DNA of 64,000 bases from Sulfotelmatobacter sp963788225 (lineage in GTDB: Bacteria > Acidobacteriota > Terriglobia > Terriglobales > Acidobacteriaceae), in assembly GCA_963788225.1 (NCBI GenBank), contig CAWBGI010000003.1, positions 992,001-1,056,000 of the forward strand, in the 5' to 3' direction. Made by a program: the position numbers and the translations under genes. The number at the start of each line of letters is the position of its first letter. Positions within the stretch are counted from its first letter, which is position 1. This document shows, piece by piece, positions 34,393 through 43,478 of the stretch. Below the pieces are notes generated by a model, which saw only the letters and a program-made list of their open reading frames with translations, had not been told where the DNA came from and made no database searches.

Positions 34393-37300
34393 CTAGAAAA
34401 TGAATTTTAGTCCCAACTGAATTTGCCTCGGGGCGAAGGCGGCGTTGGGTCGAAGAAAATTCTGCGGCTGCTGGTAGTAGGCGGGGGCGGGAACTCCGTT
34501 GACGTTCACGGTGTACTGCACGAAGGTGGTGGCCTCGGCGGTTAAACCGTCTGACGTAATCTCGACGCGCTGATTGTCGTGGTTGAACAGGTTGAAAGAG
34601 TCGGCGGTGAACTCCAGGCGATAGCGCTGGCCGACATGAATCTTGCGGACCAGGCGCAGGTCCGCGGAGGCGTAATCGGGCCCGGTAAAGGCGTTGCGGC
34701 TGTAGCCGGGCAGCCGGTCGTTGTCGTAGTTGCCGTCCTGGTTAGGGTCGCCCGTTACCGTGGCGTTGACCGGGCGCCCGCTGCCAGCGGCGACGATGCT
34801 GGAAATCTTCCAGTCATTCAAGATTCGGCCGAGGAGTTGATGTTCGCGGTGGAACGGCCGAGGCTCGACCGAGAATGCGGCTACGAAGCGCTGGCGCTGG
34901 TCGGTGACGCTGGGTCCGCGTTCGCCGTTGGGATTGTAGGAATTCTGCACCGTGGCGGGTTCGCCGGCTACGAGGGCGTCCTGGCCGTCGTCGATCGCGT
35001 GCGCGTAGGTGTAAGAGAGGCGCAGGTAAGTGCCGTGCGACATCCGCCGATTGATGGAAAGCGTTGCGCCGTTGTAGGTGCTGGAGGCGGCGCTCTGAAA
35101 TTCATCGATGGCCCCGAGTTGCGCGATCGGCCGCCCGAGCGGATTGATGCATGGCGGGAATGGGCAGGTCAGCGATTGCGTGAACTGCCACGTGGCGAAC
35201 GAATCGACGGTGTAGTATCCGCCCTGAAAGATGGAGCCGGTGGAATCGAAGATGGGATAAGTGAGCGCGACCGGCGGCGGCAGGTTTACGTCGAGGGCGC
35301 GGATCAGATGCTCGCCGTGCACATAAAGATAGGAGACGGCAACAGTGGTGTGGTTCGCCAGTTCGCGTTCGAGGGTGAGGTTCATTTGCTGCACGCGCGG
35401 CGTGACGAAGTTCGTGGCGAACGCGGAAACATTGTTGGTAACGCCCTGCGTGAATCCGGCTGGGAGATTGCACGACGAAATAACCGGGCAACTTACCAGC
35501 GGGTTGGGATAGGTGGGAAAAACCTGATGGTCATAATAGTTGGAATCATTGAGAAAAAGTTGGGCGTCGGTGATGCCGTTATCTGTAGCGATGGCGGAGG
35601 AGTAGATCTGAGGAATGCGGACGTAGAACATTCCGTAGCCGGCGCGAATGACCAGCGGATGATCTTTTCCAATGGAGTAGGCCAGCCCGGCACGCGGGCC
35701 GAAGTTGTGCGGATTGAAAGGAACTTTGCCGGAAGGCGGGAACAGCGGGTTGGATAAAAGTCCGGCGGTGGTGAAGGTTTGGAGATCCCAGCGAACGCCC
35801 AAATTCACAGCTAGATGATCGTTCACGCGGATCGTATCCTGCGCAAAGGCAGCGTAGTCTTTGCCGTTGGGATTGGAGGAGGATGGTCCGAAGTTCTGGA
35901 GATAGTATTTCGGAACAGCGTGGGCGTAGGCGCGCAGGGGAGTGAGTGGTAGTCCGCCTTCCTGCGGTTCGAACGTGAAGGGATCGACCTTAATGGGATC
36001 GAAAACGTATTCCCCGCTTTGCTGGCTGGGGAAGAAATCATAGTCCCAAGTGACGAGGGAGTCACCGCCGAATTTGAAAGAATGGCGGCTGGTATCGAAG
36101 CTAAGGGTTTCAGCAAGCTGGGCGCGGTGTTCGCGCGTGGCGCGTGGCAGCAGGTCGGAGCGTCCGATGCCGTCGATGATGTCAGTGACTTTGATCAGCG
36201 TGTCGTTGGTGTTGGTGTAGGACTGGCGCAGATCGCGGGAGAACTGGGCGCGCAAATGGCTGATCAGGCGCGGGCTGACGCTTGAGGTGAGCGAGGCTGA
36301 GCCAGTGTCGGTAGAAACGTCTTCTGTGCCGTTGTCGGAGATAGAATCGTAAGTGACGGGGCTGGCGGGATCGAGGAATACGTTGTTCGATCCCCAGTAA
36401 CGCGAAGAGTTGTAACGCACGGCCAACTGGTTGCGCGGCGTGAGATTGATGTCGAGCTTGGCGTAAGTGGCGTTGCCGATCTGCGCCGCGGGATACGATC
36501 CGGCTAGTGAAGAGAGTTGCGCTGCGGCAGCGAACACCAGAGCCTGATCGCTGGCCTCGTAGTCGCCGGGAGAGTAAGGTCCGGTACCGGCTTGCGGAAT
36601 GACCTGCATGGTGCCGTTGAGAAATTCGACGACATCGGGAACGTGGAAGTAGTGCTGATCGAATCCGGCGAAAAAGAAAATTTTGTTCTTCTTGATGGGG
36701 CCGCCGACGGTCGCTCCACCTTGCTGCTGGCGGCTGTGTGGCTTGAAAGTCATGAAGGCGTCGGCCGCGCCGAATCCGCTGTCGCGGATGTAGTAGAGCC
36801 CGGTGCCGTGCCAGTGGTTGGTGCCGGACTTCGTGACCACGTTCACGACTGCGCCGCCGGCGCGTCCAAGTTCAGCACCGGAGGAATTCGAAGAGACGCG
36901 GAACTCCTGCACGACTTCGTTCGAAAACTGATAGGGCGCGCGATAAAGTCCGCGGGCCTGGGCGAAGAAAGCGTTGTTGAAGTCGCCGCCATCGACGAGG
37001 AAGCTGTTCTGGAATCCGCGCAGCCCGCCGAATGAGAGGTCGCCGTTCGTAGAGGAGGTCAGGCTGCGAGGGTCTTGCGTCACACCGGGCGAGAGCAGCA
37101 TGAGATCGGAGAAGCGGCGGCCGTTGAGTGGAAGATCGGCGATGGCGCGTTCGTCTACGAGACTGGAGACGCCTGTCGGCCGAGTCTCGACCAGCGCCGG
37201 AGCGCCGGAGACTGTTACTTTCTCTTGAACGCCGGCAATCGTGAGACGGAATTGGAGTTCGGCGGCGGCGCCGACATCCACGTGAAGCTGCGGCGTGATT

Positions 37301-37560
37301 TGCGGTGACATGCTCTGCGCGACCACGCGGGCGGAATAATCGCCGGGCGGCAAAAGATCGATGGAGAAACGGCCTTCGGCGTCAGACGTGGCGGAGTAGC
37401 GGACGCCTGTAGCCGTGTTGACCAGAGCTATGGTCGCACCGGGGATGCGCAGTTCGTGAAGATCAACGACCGTACCGTGAATGGCGCCGGTGGCGGCGTC
37501 CTGCGCGGTGAGTGGAAGGGAACAAAAGAGGCAAAGCACGATGAGCGAAGTCCGAGACAT
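34393..37560 (-). CDS. TonB-dependent receptor with carboxypeptidase-like regulatory domain (Oar-like)
   Basis: 1055 residues. A signal peptide (LIVLCLFCSLPLTAQ) is followed by a CarboxypepD_reg-like domain (GAIHGTVVDLHELRIPGATIAL, SIDLLPPGDYSARV, about 25-110), a plug domain (LPLNGRRFSDLMLLSPGV, GLRGFQNSFLVDGGDFNN) and a large beta barrel ending in PRQIQLGLKFIF, a proper C-terminal aromatic strand. This architecture is greatly expanded in Acidobacteria, where it is linked to uptake of polysaccharide fragments or to protein secretion. There is no adjacent SusD-like gene, so the ligand is unknown. Confidence 0.93.
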   Translation of the reverse strand: MSRTSLIVLCLFCSLPLTAQDAATGAIHGTVVDLHELRIPGATIALVNTATGVRYSATSDAEGRFSIDLLPPGDYSARVVAQSMSPQITPQLHVDVGAAAELQFRLTIAGVQEKVTVSGAPALVETRPTGVSSLVDERAIADLPLNGRRFSDLMLLSPGVTQDPRSLTSSTNGDLSFGGLRGFQNSFLVDGGDFNNAFFAQARGLYRAPYQFSNEVVQEFRVSSNSSGAELGRAGGAVVNVVTKSGTNHWHGTGLYYIRDSGFGAADAFMTFKPHSRQQQGGATVGGPIKKNKIFFFAGFDQHYFHVPDVVEFLNGTMQVIPQAGTGPYSPGDYEASDQALVFAAAAQLSSLAGSYPAAQIGNATYAKLDINLTPRNQLAVRYNSSRYWGSNNVFLDPASPVTYDSISDNGTEDVSTDTGSASLTSSVSPRLISHLRAQFSRDLRQSYTNTNDTLIKVTDIIDGIGRSDLLPRATREHRAQLAETLSFDTSRHSFKFGGDSLVTWDYDFFPSQQSGEYVFDPIKVDPFTFEPQEGGLPLTPLRAYAHAVPKYYLQNFGPSSSNPNGKDYAAFAQDTIRVNDHLAVNLGVRWDLQTFTTAGLLSNPLFPPSGKVPFNPHNFGPRAGLAYSIGKDHPLVIRAGYGMFYVRIPQIYSSAIATDNGITDAQLFLNDSNYYDHQVFPTYPNPLVSCPVISSCNLPAGFTQGVTNNVSAFATNFVTPRVQQMNLTLERELANHTTVAVSYLYVHGEHLIRALDVNLPPPVALTYPIFDSTGSIFQGGYYTVDSFATWQFTQSLTCPFPPCINPLGRPIAQLGAIDEFQSAASSTYNGATLSINRRMSHGTYLRLSYTYAHAIDDGQDALVAGEPATVQNSYNPNGERGPSVTDQRQRFVAAFSVEPRPFHREHQLLGRILNDWKISSIVAAGSGRPVNATVTGDPNQDGNYDNDRLPGYSRNAFTGPDYASADLRLVRKIHVGQRYRLEFTADSFNLFNHDNQRVEITSDGLTAEATTFVQYTVNVNGVPAPAYYQQPQNFLRPNAAFAPRQIQLGLKFIF

Positions 37561-37853
37561 AGGTTTCCCATCTGTGATCGGGATGAGGCTCGGAGGGTCG
37601 AATCCCGCGCGGACCGGAAACGAGCGGGTGGGAAACCAGATTCTTTTGTAGCATGAAGGACGCGAGATGGCTGCGGCACGGCAGGGTTCTTTTTGGGATG
37701 AGTGCCAGAGTGGGAATCCGCTTTACGCTGAGGCACGGTGGCGTGCTATGTTCAGTGTTCGCTCGGGCGCGGCGATTGTAGCGCCGCCGTCCCGGCGGCT
37801 GTCCCGAGGGCGAGGTCGATCCGCAGGGTTGGATCTGAGAACGACAGGTACAC
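37561..37853. other. Divergent gap with a GC palindrome
   Basis: Regulatory space between the TonB receptor and the gamma-carbonic anhydrase-like gene. At 37778-37805 a palindromic repeat GCGCCGCCGTcccGGCGGCTGTCCC related to the GGACAGCCG family is present. No promoter could be assigned with confidence. Confidence 0.45.
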
Positions 37854-38366
37854 ATGATTCGATCTTTTAAGGGTATGAAGCCGGTAATCCCCGCCAGTTG
37901 TTACGTGGATGAGTCGGCGCAGATTATTGGCGACGTGGTGCTGGGCGAGCATGCCTCGGTGTGGATGAACGCCGTGCTGCGCGGGGATGTGTACGCGATC
38001 CGCATCGGGGCGCATTCGAACGTGCAGGATTGCAGCGTGCTGCATGGCATGAAGAATCAATATGGCGTCACCCTCGGCGAGTACGTCACGGTGGGGCATT
38101 CGGTCACGTTGCATGGATGCGTCGTCGAGGACAAGTGTCTGATCGGGATGGGATCGGTGATTCTGAACGGAGCAAAGATTGGCGCAGGATCGATCATCGC
38201 GGCCGGCACGCTGATTGCGGAGCGCACGGTGGTGGATCCGGGGTCGCTGTGGATGGGCTCTCCGGGCAAGTTCCGCCGGAAGCTGGAAGCGGGCGAAGAT
38301 GAGACGATCATGAAGTACGCACGGAATTATTTGGGATATGTGGAGGAGTATTTGCGGGAGAGATAG
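37854..38366 (+). CDS. Gamma-carbonic anhydrase-like hexapeptide-repeat protein
   Basis: 170 residues forming a left-handed beta helix of hexapeptide turns (QIIGDVVLGEHASVWMNAVLRGD, VIAGTLIAE-like turns) and a C-terminal helix. The metal-binding histidines are visible in IGAHSNVQDCSVLH and VGHSVTLHGC. This pattern fits the YrdA/PaaY group of gamma-class carbonic anhydrases; enzymatic activity in this group varies. AGGT precedes ATG 37854; ATG 37875 is an alternative. Confidence 0.85.
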   Translation: MIRSFKGMKPVIPASCYVDESAQIIGDVVLGEHASVWMNAVLRGDVYAIRIGAHSNVQDCSVLHGMKNQYGVTLGEYVTVGHSVTLHGCVVEDKCLIGMGSVILNGAKIGAGSIIAAGTLIAERTVVDPGSLWMGSPGKFRRKLEAGEDETIMKYARNYLGYVEEYLRER

Positions 38367-38368
38367 CT

Positions 38369-38437
38369 GTCAGCCATCAGCCATCAGCCGTCAGGGAAAC
38401 CGGGTTTAGCTGATGGCTGATGGCTGATGGCTGAGGG
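38369..38437. repeat. Inverted heptamer-array element before hisS
   Basis: Left arm of TCAGCCA heptamers (38369-38400) and right arm of TGGCTGA heptamers (38402-38437) with nearly no loop. It starts right after the upstream stop codon and ends 9 nt before the hisS ATG. Confidence 0.8.
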
Positions 38438-38446
38438 CTTGTTTTC

Positions 38447-40054
38447 ATGATCAAAGCCGTCCGAGGAACACGAGACCTGCTGCCGCCGGAGACGGCGCTG
38501 TGGAATTTTGTGGAGTCGGCGGTGCGGGATGTATTCCGCGCCTACAACTTCCAGGAAATTCGCACGCCGATTTTCGAGGCGACAGAATTATTCGCGCGCG
38601 GAGTGGGTGAAGAAACAGACATCGTCGCAAAAGAGATGTACACGTGGGAGGACGGCTCGGAACCAGTCAATTACGCGCTTTACGAGACATGGCTCGTCCG
38701 CCGCTACCCTGGAATCGGATCATTTGAGAGAACGGGACCAGACTTCTTCAAGAGGAGGGTCTTCGGACCAAATCTTCGAGTTCACGAAAAAGGACGTCCG
38801 AATCCCACAATCGTTGGATTCAGGCATCGGGTCTCCGTAGACGACATTCAACAGGCGGTTGAAGCACGAGAGAGATATGCGGACAGCCCCGGAGAAAGGC
38901 CGAGAATTCTATTCGTAACACTGCCTAATACCATTTCGGAGCATGTGCGTTCGTTCGCCGCGAAGGAGAACGTGGAAATCGAGGAATTGAAGCCAGAAAA
39001 CTTCGAGCCATCACACTCACTCACCCTCCGCCCCGAGGCCACGGCAGGCATCGTCCGCGCCTACATCGAGCACAACCTCTGGGATCGCGGCCTGAACAAG
39101 CTTTATTGCATCGGCCCCATGTTTCGGCGCGAGCGCCCGCAGAAGGGCCGCTACCGGCAGTTTTATCAGATCGACGCCGAAGTCATCGGCCCGGCATCGG
39201 CGGGCAGCGATTCACCCGTGCGCGATGCCGAGTTGCTGGAGATGCTGGCGACACTTCTCGACCGCCTGGGAATCGCGGGATGGAATCTGCAACTGAATTC
39301 GGTGGGCTGTCCAAACGATCGCGCAGCATTCAACGAGGCGTTGCGCAAGGCTTTGGAGGCCGTCGTTGGAAAGATGTGCGCTGATTGTCAGCGGCGGGCA
39401 GTGACGAATCCGCTGCGCGTGTTCGATTGCAAGGTGCCCGAGGATCAGCCCATCATCGAGACGCTGCCGCGCATCAGCCAGTTTCTGGATGAAGGATGCC
39501 GCAAACATTTCGCGGACGTGCAGGAGATTCTGACGAAGGTTGGAGTTCCGTTTTCGCTGAACGACCGTCTGGTGCGCGGACTCGATTACTACACGCGGAC
39601 GGCCTTTGAATTCACGCACGGCGCTCTGGGAGCGCAGAATGCGATCCTCGGCGGAGGGCGCTACGACGGGCTCTCCGAGGCGCTGGGCGGGCCGCCTGCT
39701 CCCGGGATTGGCTTTGCGATTGGCGAAGACCGGCTGGTGATGTCGCTGCAGGAATCGGCTGAGAGCGTGCTGAAGAAGCCGGATGTGTACGTGGCTCCTC
39801 TTGGCGCGGGGATGAACGGCGAAGCGGCGCGCCTGGCGCGGGAGCTGCGCCGTCACGATCTGGTGGTGGACCTGGGCGATGAAAGCTTCCGGCTAAAAAA
39901 ATCGTTTGAAGCAGCGACAAAAGCGGGAGCGAAATATATTTTGATCGTCGGCGAGAATGAAGTGAAGGCGGACGCATTCGCGTTGAAGAATCTGGCGACC
40001 GGTGAGCAGGTTTCAGTTCCGCGCGGGGATTTGGCGCGGAAGATACAGGAGTAG
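38447..40054 (+). CDS. hisS: Histidyl-tRNA synthetase with a roughly 120-residue inserted domain
   Basis: 535 residues against about 420-430 usual. Class II motifs are present: RGTRDLLPPETALW, motif 2 FRRERPQKGRYRQF, the histidine loops RGLDYYTRTAFEF and GGGRYDGL, and motif 3 GFAIGEDR, followed by the anticodon-binding domain. The extra part is residues 70-189, between MYTWED and HSLTLRPE, which are adjacent in other HisRS proteins. It ends in a strand-helix-strand pattern (RILFVTLPNTISEHVRSF, then NVEIEEL). The insert DNA (38654-39013) uses AGA/AGG seven times, while I noticed none elsewhere in the gene. The enzyme core looks intact, so it should still charge tRNA-His. Confidence 0.92.
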   Translation: MIKAVRGTRDLLPPETALWNFVESAVRDVFRAYNFQEIRTPIFEATELFARGVGEETDIVAKEMYTWEDGSEPVNYALYETWLVRRYPGIGSFERTGPDFFKRRVFGPNLRVHEKGRPNPTIVGFRHRVSVDDIQQAVEARERYADSPGERPRILFVTLPNTISEHVRSFAAKENVEIEELKPENFEPSHSLTLRPEATAGIVRAYIEHNLWDRGLNKLYCIGPMFRRERPQKGRYRQFYQIDAEVIGPASAGSDSPVRDAELLEMLATLLDRLGIAGWNLQLNSVGCPNDRAAFNEALRKALEAVVGKMCADCQRRAVTNPLRVFDCKVPEDQPIIETLPRISQFLDEGCRKHFADVQEILTKVGVPFSLNDRLVRGLDYYTRTAFEFTHGALGAQNAILGGGRYDGLSEALGGPPAPGIGFAIGEDRLVMSLQESAESVLKKPDVYVAPLGAGMNGEAARLARELRRHDLVVDLGDESFRLKKSFEAATKAGAKYILIVGENEVKADAFALKNLATGEQVSVPRGDLARKIQE

Positions 40055-40093
40055 CCGGGCATATCCGGAGAATAAGTTCCCAAGGAGATCGCC

Positions 40094-40618
40094 ATGAAAC
40101 GAACGGGCATGATTTTTGCGGCAGCGTTGATGTTGACGATGCCGGCGATATCACAACAAGCATCCAAGCCGGCGCCGGAATTAAAAAAGTTGGACGTGTT
40201 CGTCGGCGCATGGACCCTGGATGCCAGCATCAAGCCGGGAATGATGGGTCCGGGCGGAACCATGACGGAGAACAACAAATGCGAGTGGATGGAGGGCGGC
40301 TTCTACCTGGTGTGCCACTCGGACTATAAGAGTTCAATGGGCAATAGCGTGGGATTGTCGGTCATGGGATATTCCAGCGACGACAAAGCCTACACCTACC
40401 ACGAGTTCAGCGGCACTGGCGAATTCACCGATTCCAGGGGCAAGCTCGATGGCGACACCTGGACCTGGATCAACGATGAGAAGATGAACGGCACAACCAT
40501 GAAAGCCCGCTTCATCATCCACATGACGTCAACGTCGTCCTACACTTTTGTATTCGATATGTCGCAGGATGGAACCAAGTGGTCGACGATCATGGACGGC
40601 AAGGCGACGAAGAAGTAG
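40094..40618 (+). CDS. Exported DUF1579-like protein
   Basis: 174 residues with AAGGAG before ATG 40094. A signal peptide (MIFAAALMLTMPAIS) precedes a lipocalin-like barrel with the DUF1579 pattern: LKKLDVFVGAWTLDASI, MEGGFYLVCHSDY, VMGYSSDDKAYTYHEF. Function unknown; it lies between hisS and aspS but is probably transcribed independently of any tRNA role. Confidence 0.75.
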   Translation: MKRTGMIFAAALMLTMPAISQQASKPAPELKKLDVFVGAWTLDASIKPGMMGPGGTMTENNKCEWMEGGFYLVCHSDYKSSMGNSVGLSVMGYSSDDKAYTYHEFSGTGEFTDSRGKLDGDTWTWINDEKMNGTTMKARFIIHMTSTSSYTFVFDMSQDGTKWSTIMDGKATKK

Positions 40619-40690
40619 ATTTTCGCACTCCCTTTGCGTTCTTAGCGGCCTTATCTTTGCGACCTTCGCGGTTAAAGGCTTTGCCTTCCC
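40619..40690. repeat. Common intergenic TTGCG-type repeat
   Basis: CCCTTTGCGTTCTTAGCGG...CTTTGCGACCTTCGCGGTTAAAGGC is a phased purine/pyrimidine repeat. A related stretch in the other sense (TTAACCGCGAAGTTCGCGAAG) lies at 58699-58760. It is not a terminator-like hairpin. Confidence 0.4.
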
Positions 40691-40747
40691 ACCATTTATA
40701 ATCTCTGGTTCGGCACTCTGCTGCATTCTTAACTATAAGGACATACC

Positions 40748-42619
40748 TTGCTCGACTTTCTAGGCGACTTACGACGAACACACATGTGCGGGGAGCTGCG
40801 CGCTTCCGACGCTGGCAAAAAAGCCACGCTAATGGGATGGGTGAACAAGCGGCGCGACTTGGGCAGCCTGATTTTCGCGGACCTGCGCGACCGCACCGGC
40901 ATCACGCAGGTGGTGATCAACGCCGAGCGCGACGCGGCCATCCACGAAAAGACTGAGGCTCTGCGCAACGAATACGTGATTGCCGTGACCGGAACCGTGA
41001 AGCTGCGCGATACGGGCACGGTTAACAAAAATATCGCGACCGGCGAAGTGGAACTGGTGGCGGAAGAATTGCGCATTCTGAACGAGTCGAAGCTGCCGCC
41101 GTTCTTGCCTTCCGACACTGCTTTAACCAATGAAGAGACGCGGCTGAAATACCGCTACATCGATTTGCGGCGCGAGGCGATGCAGTTCAACATCGAACTG
41201 CGGCACAAGGTGGCGAAGGCCATCCGGGATTATTTGTCAGGCCAGGGATTTTTCGAAATTGAAACGCCGTTCATGACGCGCTCGACGCCCGAGGGCGCGC
41301 GCGATTATCTGGTGCCCAGCCGCGTTCAACCGGGGACGTTTTATGCGCTGCCGCAGTCGCCGCAGCTGTTCAAGCAGATCCTGATGATTTCCGGGTTCGA
41401 CAAGTATTTTCAGATCGTGCGCTGTTTCCGCGATGAGGATTTGCGCGCCGACCGCCAGCCGGAGTTCACGCAGATCGATCTGGAGATGACCTATCCGCAG
41501 CCGGAGCGAGTTTGGGAAGTGGTTGAGGGATTTCTGACGGCGGCGTTTGCCGCGCCGGGATTCGCAATCAAGGGGCCGTTTCCCCGCATGGATTATGACG
41601 AAGCGATCCGGCTGTACGGCATCGACAAGCCGGACTTGCGGCTGCCGGCGTTTACCGATGTGCGGGAATGTTTTGCGGCGGAGAATCTGCGGGAGTTAGC
41701 GATCAACGAGAACTTGCCGGTGGTGGCGATTCGCACTCCGAAGGTGGGCGAGCTTTCGCGCAAAGAGCGCGATGACATCAAGCCGCTGTTCCACTCCAAG
41801 GGCGGAGCCAAGATTTTCGAAGATTTCAAACGCATTGGCAGCAAGTTCCCTGAAGCGGCTGCAGCCATCGCGAAGAAGACAGGCATGCAAGAGGGCGATC
41901 TGATCGCGCTGGTTGCTGGTTCATCACAAACTGGACCCGCGCAAGGTGGGCCGCAGACCATCGTTTCCGAGCATCGTAAAGTTACTCCGCAGGAGTTGGC
42001 GATCTACGCCTCGGCGGGAGCATTGCGTCTGGCATTGGCGCAGAAGTATGCCGAGCGCCACGGCATTTTCAAAAAGACCGGGGACGCGGCCAAGGACTTC
42101 CGCTTTTTGTGGGTCACGAACTTCCCCATGTTCGAGTGGGATGAGGGCGAGAAAGTCTGGAACGCGGCGCATCACCCGTTTACCTCGCCGCACGAAGAAG
42201 ACATGGCGAAGCTGGAGTCGGGCGTGGAAGCGTTGCACGATCCGCTCTCGCCGCTGAGCGCGGTGCGCGCGCTCGCGTATGACGTGGTGCTGAATGGCAC
42301 GGAGCTGGGTTCGGGATCGATTCGTATCCACCGCCAGGATGTGCAGAGCCGAATCTTCCGCGCTTTGGGCATGACCGAGGAAGAAGCCCGGGCGCGCTTT
42401 GGATTCTTTCTGGAAGCGCTGGAGTATGGCACGCCTCCGCACGGCGGGATCGCGCTGGGCCTCGACCGCATCGTGATGATTCTCGCCGGGGCGGAGAGTT
42501 TACGCGAAGTGATTCCGTTCCCGAAGACCGCGCGGGCCGTGGATCTGATGGTGGATGCGCCGACGCCGGTGAGTGAGAAGCAATTGAAGGAATTGGGGAT
42601 TGCGGTGAGGAAGGTCTAG
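40748..42619 (+). CDS. aspS: Aspartyl-tRNA synthetase
   Basis: 623 residues from a TTG at 40748 with AAGGA 5 nt upstream; the family N-terminus RRTHMCGELRAS lies after it, so ATG 40784 would be too short. The OB-fold anticodon domain (GWVNKRRDLGSLIFADLRDRTG), class II motifs (FRDEDLRADRQPEFTQID; GIALGLDRIVMIL) and the GAD domain (residues about 300-420) are in order, as in bacterial AspRS. Whether it is discriminating or non-discriminating cannot be told here. Confidence 0.95.
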   Translation: MLDFLGDLRRTHMCGELRASDAGKKATLMGWVNKRRDLGSLIFADLRDRTGITQVVINAERDAAIHEKTEALRNEYVIAVTGTVKLRDTGTVNKNIATGEVELVAEELRILNESKLPPFLPSDTALTNEETRLKYRYIDLRREAMQFNIELRHKVAKAIRDYLSGQGFFEIETPFMTRSTPEGARDYLVPSRVQPGTFYALPQSPQLFKQILMISGFDKYFQIVRCFRDEDLRADRQPEFTQIDLEMTYPQPERVWEVVEGFLTAAFAAPGFAIKGPFPRMDYDEAIRLYGIDKPDLRLPAFTDVRECFAAENLRELAINENLPVVAIRTPKVGELSRKERDDIKPLFHSKGGAKIFEDFKRIGSKFPEAAAAIAKKTGMQEGDLIALVAGSSQTGPAQGGPQTIVSEHRKVTPQELAIYASAGALRLALAQKYAERHGIFKKTGDAAKDFRFLWVTNFPMFEWDEGEKVWNAAHHPFTSPHEEDMAKLESGVEALHDPLSPLSAVRALAYDVVLNGTELGSGSIRIHRQDVQSRIFRALGMTEEEARARFGFFLEALEYGTPPHGGIALGLDRIVMILAGAESLREVIPFPKTARAVDLMVDAPTPVSEKQLKELGIAVRKV

Positions 42620-42644
42620 GAATTGCGGCTTTCAGGGGTTCGAC

Positions 42645-43388
42645 ATGGTTCATTTAGATCGTCGGACGAAGGTGACCCCGCTCGTATACGAAGAGATGGT
42701 CGCGGCTCATTTCCGCCAGCAGGGCTACTCTGTCGAACTGACGCCGCGTTCCAACGACTATGGGGTCGACGCTTTTGCTTGCAAGGAAAACCAAAAGCTG
42801 GCTCTGCAGGCGAAGATGTACGGCGGTGCGCGAAAGGTGAACCGCGATATGGTGATGCAGCTTCATGGCGCGAAGGATTATTTCGACTGCACCGAGGCTG
42901 TGATCATCACCGATGGCGAAGTGACCCAGAGCGCCCGACAGGTGGCGGAGAAACTGGGGATCAAGATTCTTTCGTTTCCAGTAGAAAGGCCGCTACCCTT
43001 GTCCGACTTAAGGCCGCCGATCCGGGCGCCCAAATCCGCAGAGAGCTGTCGCACCGTCCCCACGTTCGACGAGGTTTGGGAGTGGTACATCATGCCGCTG
43101 GCTGGCCGAACACTCGTTGGGCCAAGCGGTAATGCAAATTCTCTGTTGACCGTCGATTGGTCAGGCGTGACGCGACTTACGTCGAGCGACCGGCCGCAGT
43201 TCATCCGGATCGAGGTCTTCCGGCAGGCGGTGGCGCGTCTGGTCGAGCGGGGGTGCGTGACACGGGACGAAATCAATGAGGACTATGCGAAGCGGGCGTC
43301 TTCTGGGGTTGTTCTGATCCTGTCCCAGGTGCCGCTCTTCGAACATCTCAGTGGCCCAAGTCGGCTCGTCCTGCGGAAGGCATCGTAG
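42645..43388 (+). CDS. Mrr-like restriction endonuclease-fold protein
   Basis: 247 residues. The N-terminal half has the Mrr_cat plan: YEEMVAAHFRQQGYSVELTPRSNDYGVD (Glu and the active-site Asp), LALQAKMYGG (Q-x-K in place of E-x-K), and EAVIITDGEVTQSARQVAEKLGIKIL. The C-terminal half (about 130-247) is unrecognised and may recognise DNA. Mrr proteins cut methylated or otherwise modified DNA. Starts 25 nt after aspS. Confidence 0.75.
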   Translation: MVHLDRRTKVTPLVYEEMVAAHFRQQGYSVELTPRSNDYGVDAFACKENQKLALQAKMYGGARKVNRDMVMQLHGAKDYFDCTEAVIITDGEVTQSARQVAEKLGIKILSFPVERPLPLSDLRPPIRAPKSAESCRTVPTFDEVWEWYIMPLAGRTLVGPSGNANSLLTVDWSGVTRLTSSDRPQFIRIEVFRQAVARLVERGCVTRDEINEDYAKRASSGVVLILSQVPLFEHLSGPSRLVLRKAS

Positions 43389-43478
43389 TTGTGGGTGGTT
43401 GGTCTTCTGCGACGGCGGAAAGTTCCTCCCCGGCCGATGGCCGGGAAGGAGTGGTAGGTTTGCTGTTGTCGTGCCCAG

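Noticed and set aside
34579..35757. Long plus-strand open frame of 392 codons antisense to the TonB receptor gene.
   Set aside because: The minus strand encodes a full TonB receptor; the antisense frame is a GC-rich shadow with no domain or start site.
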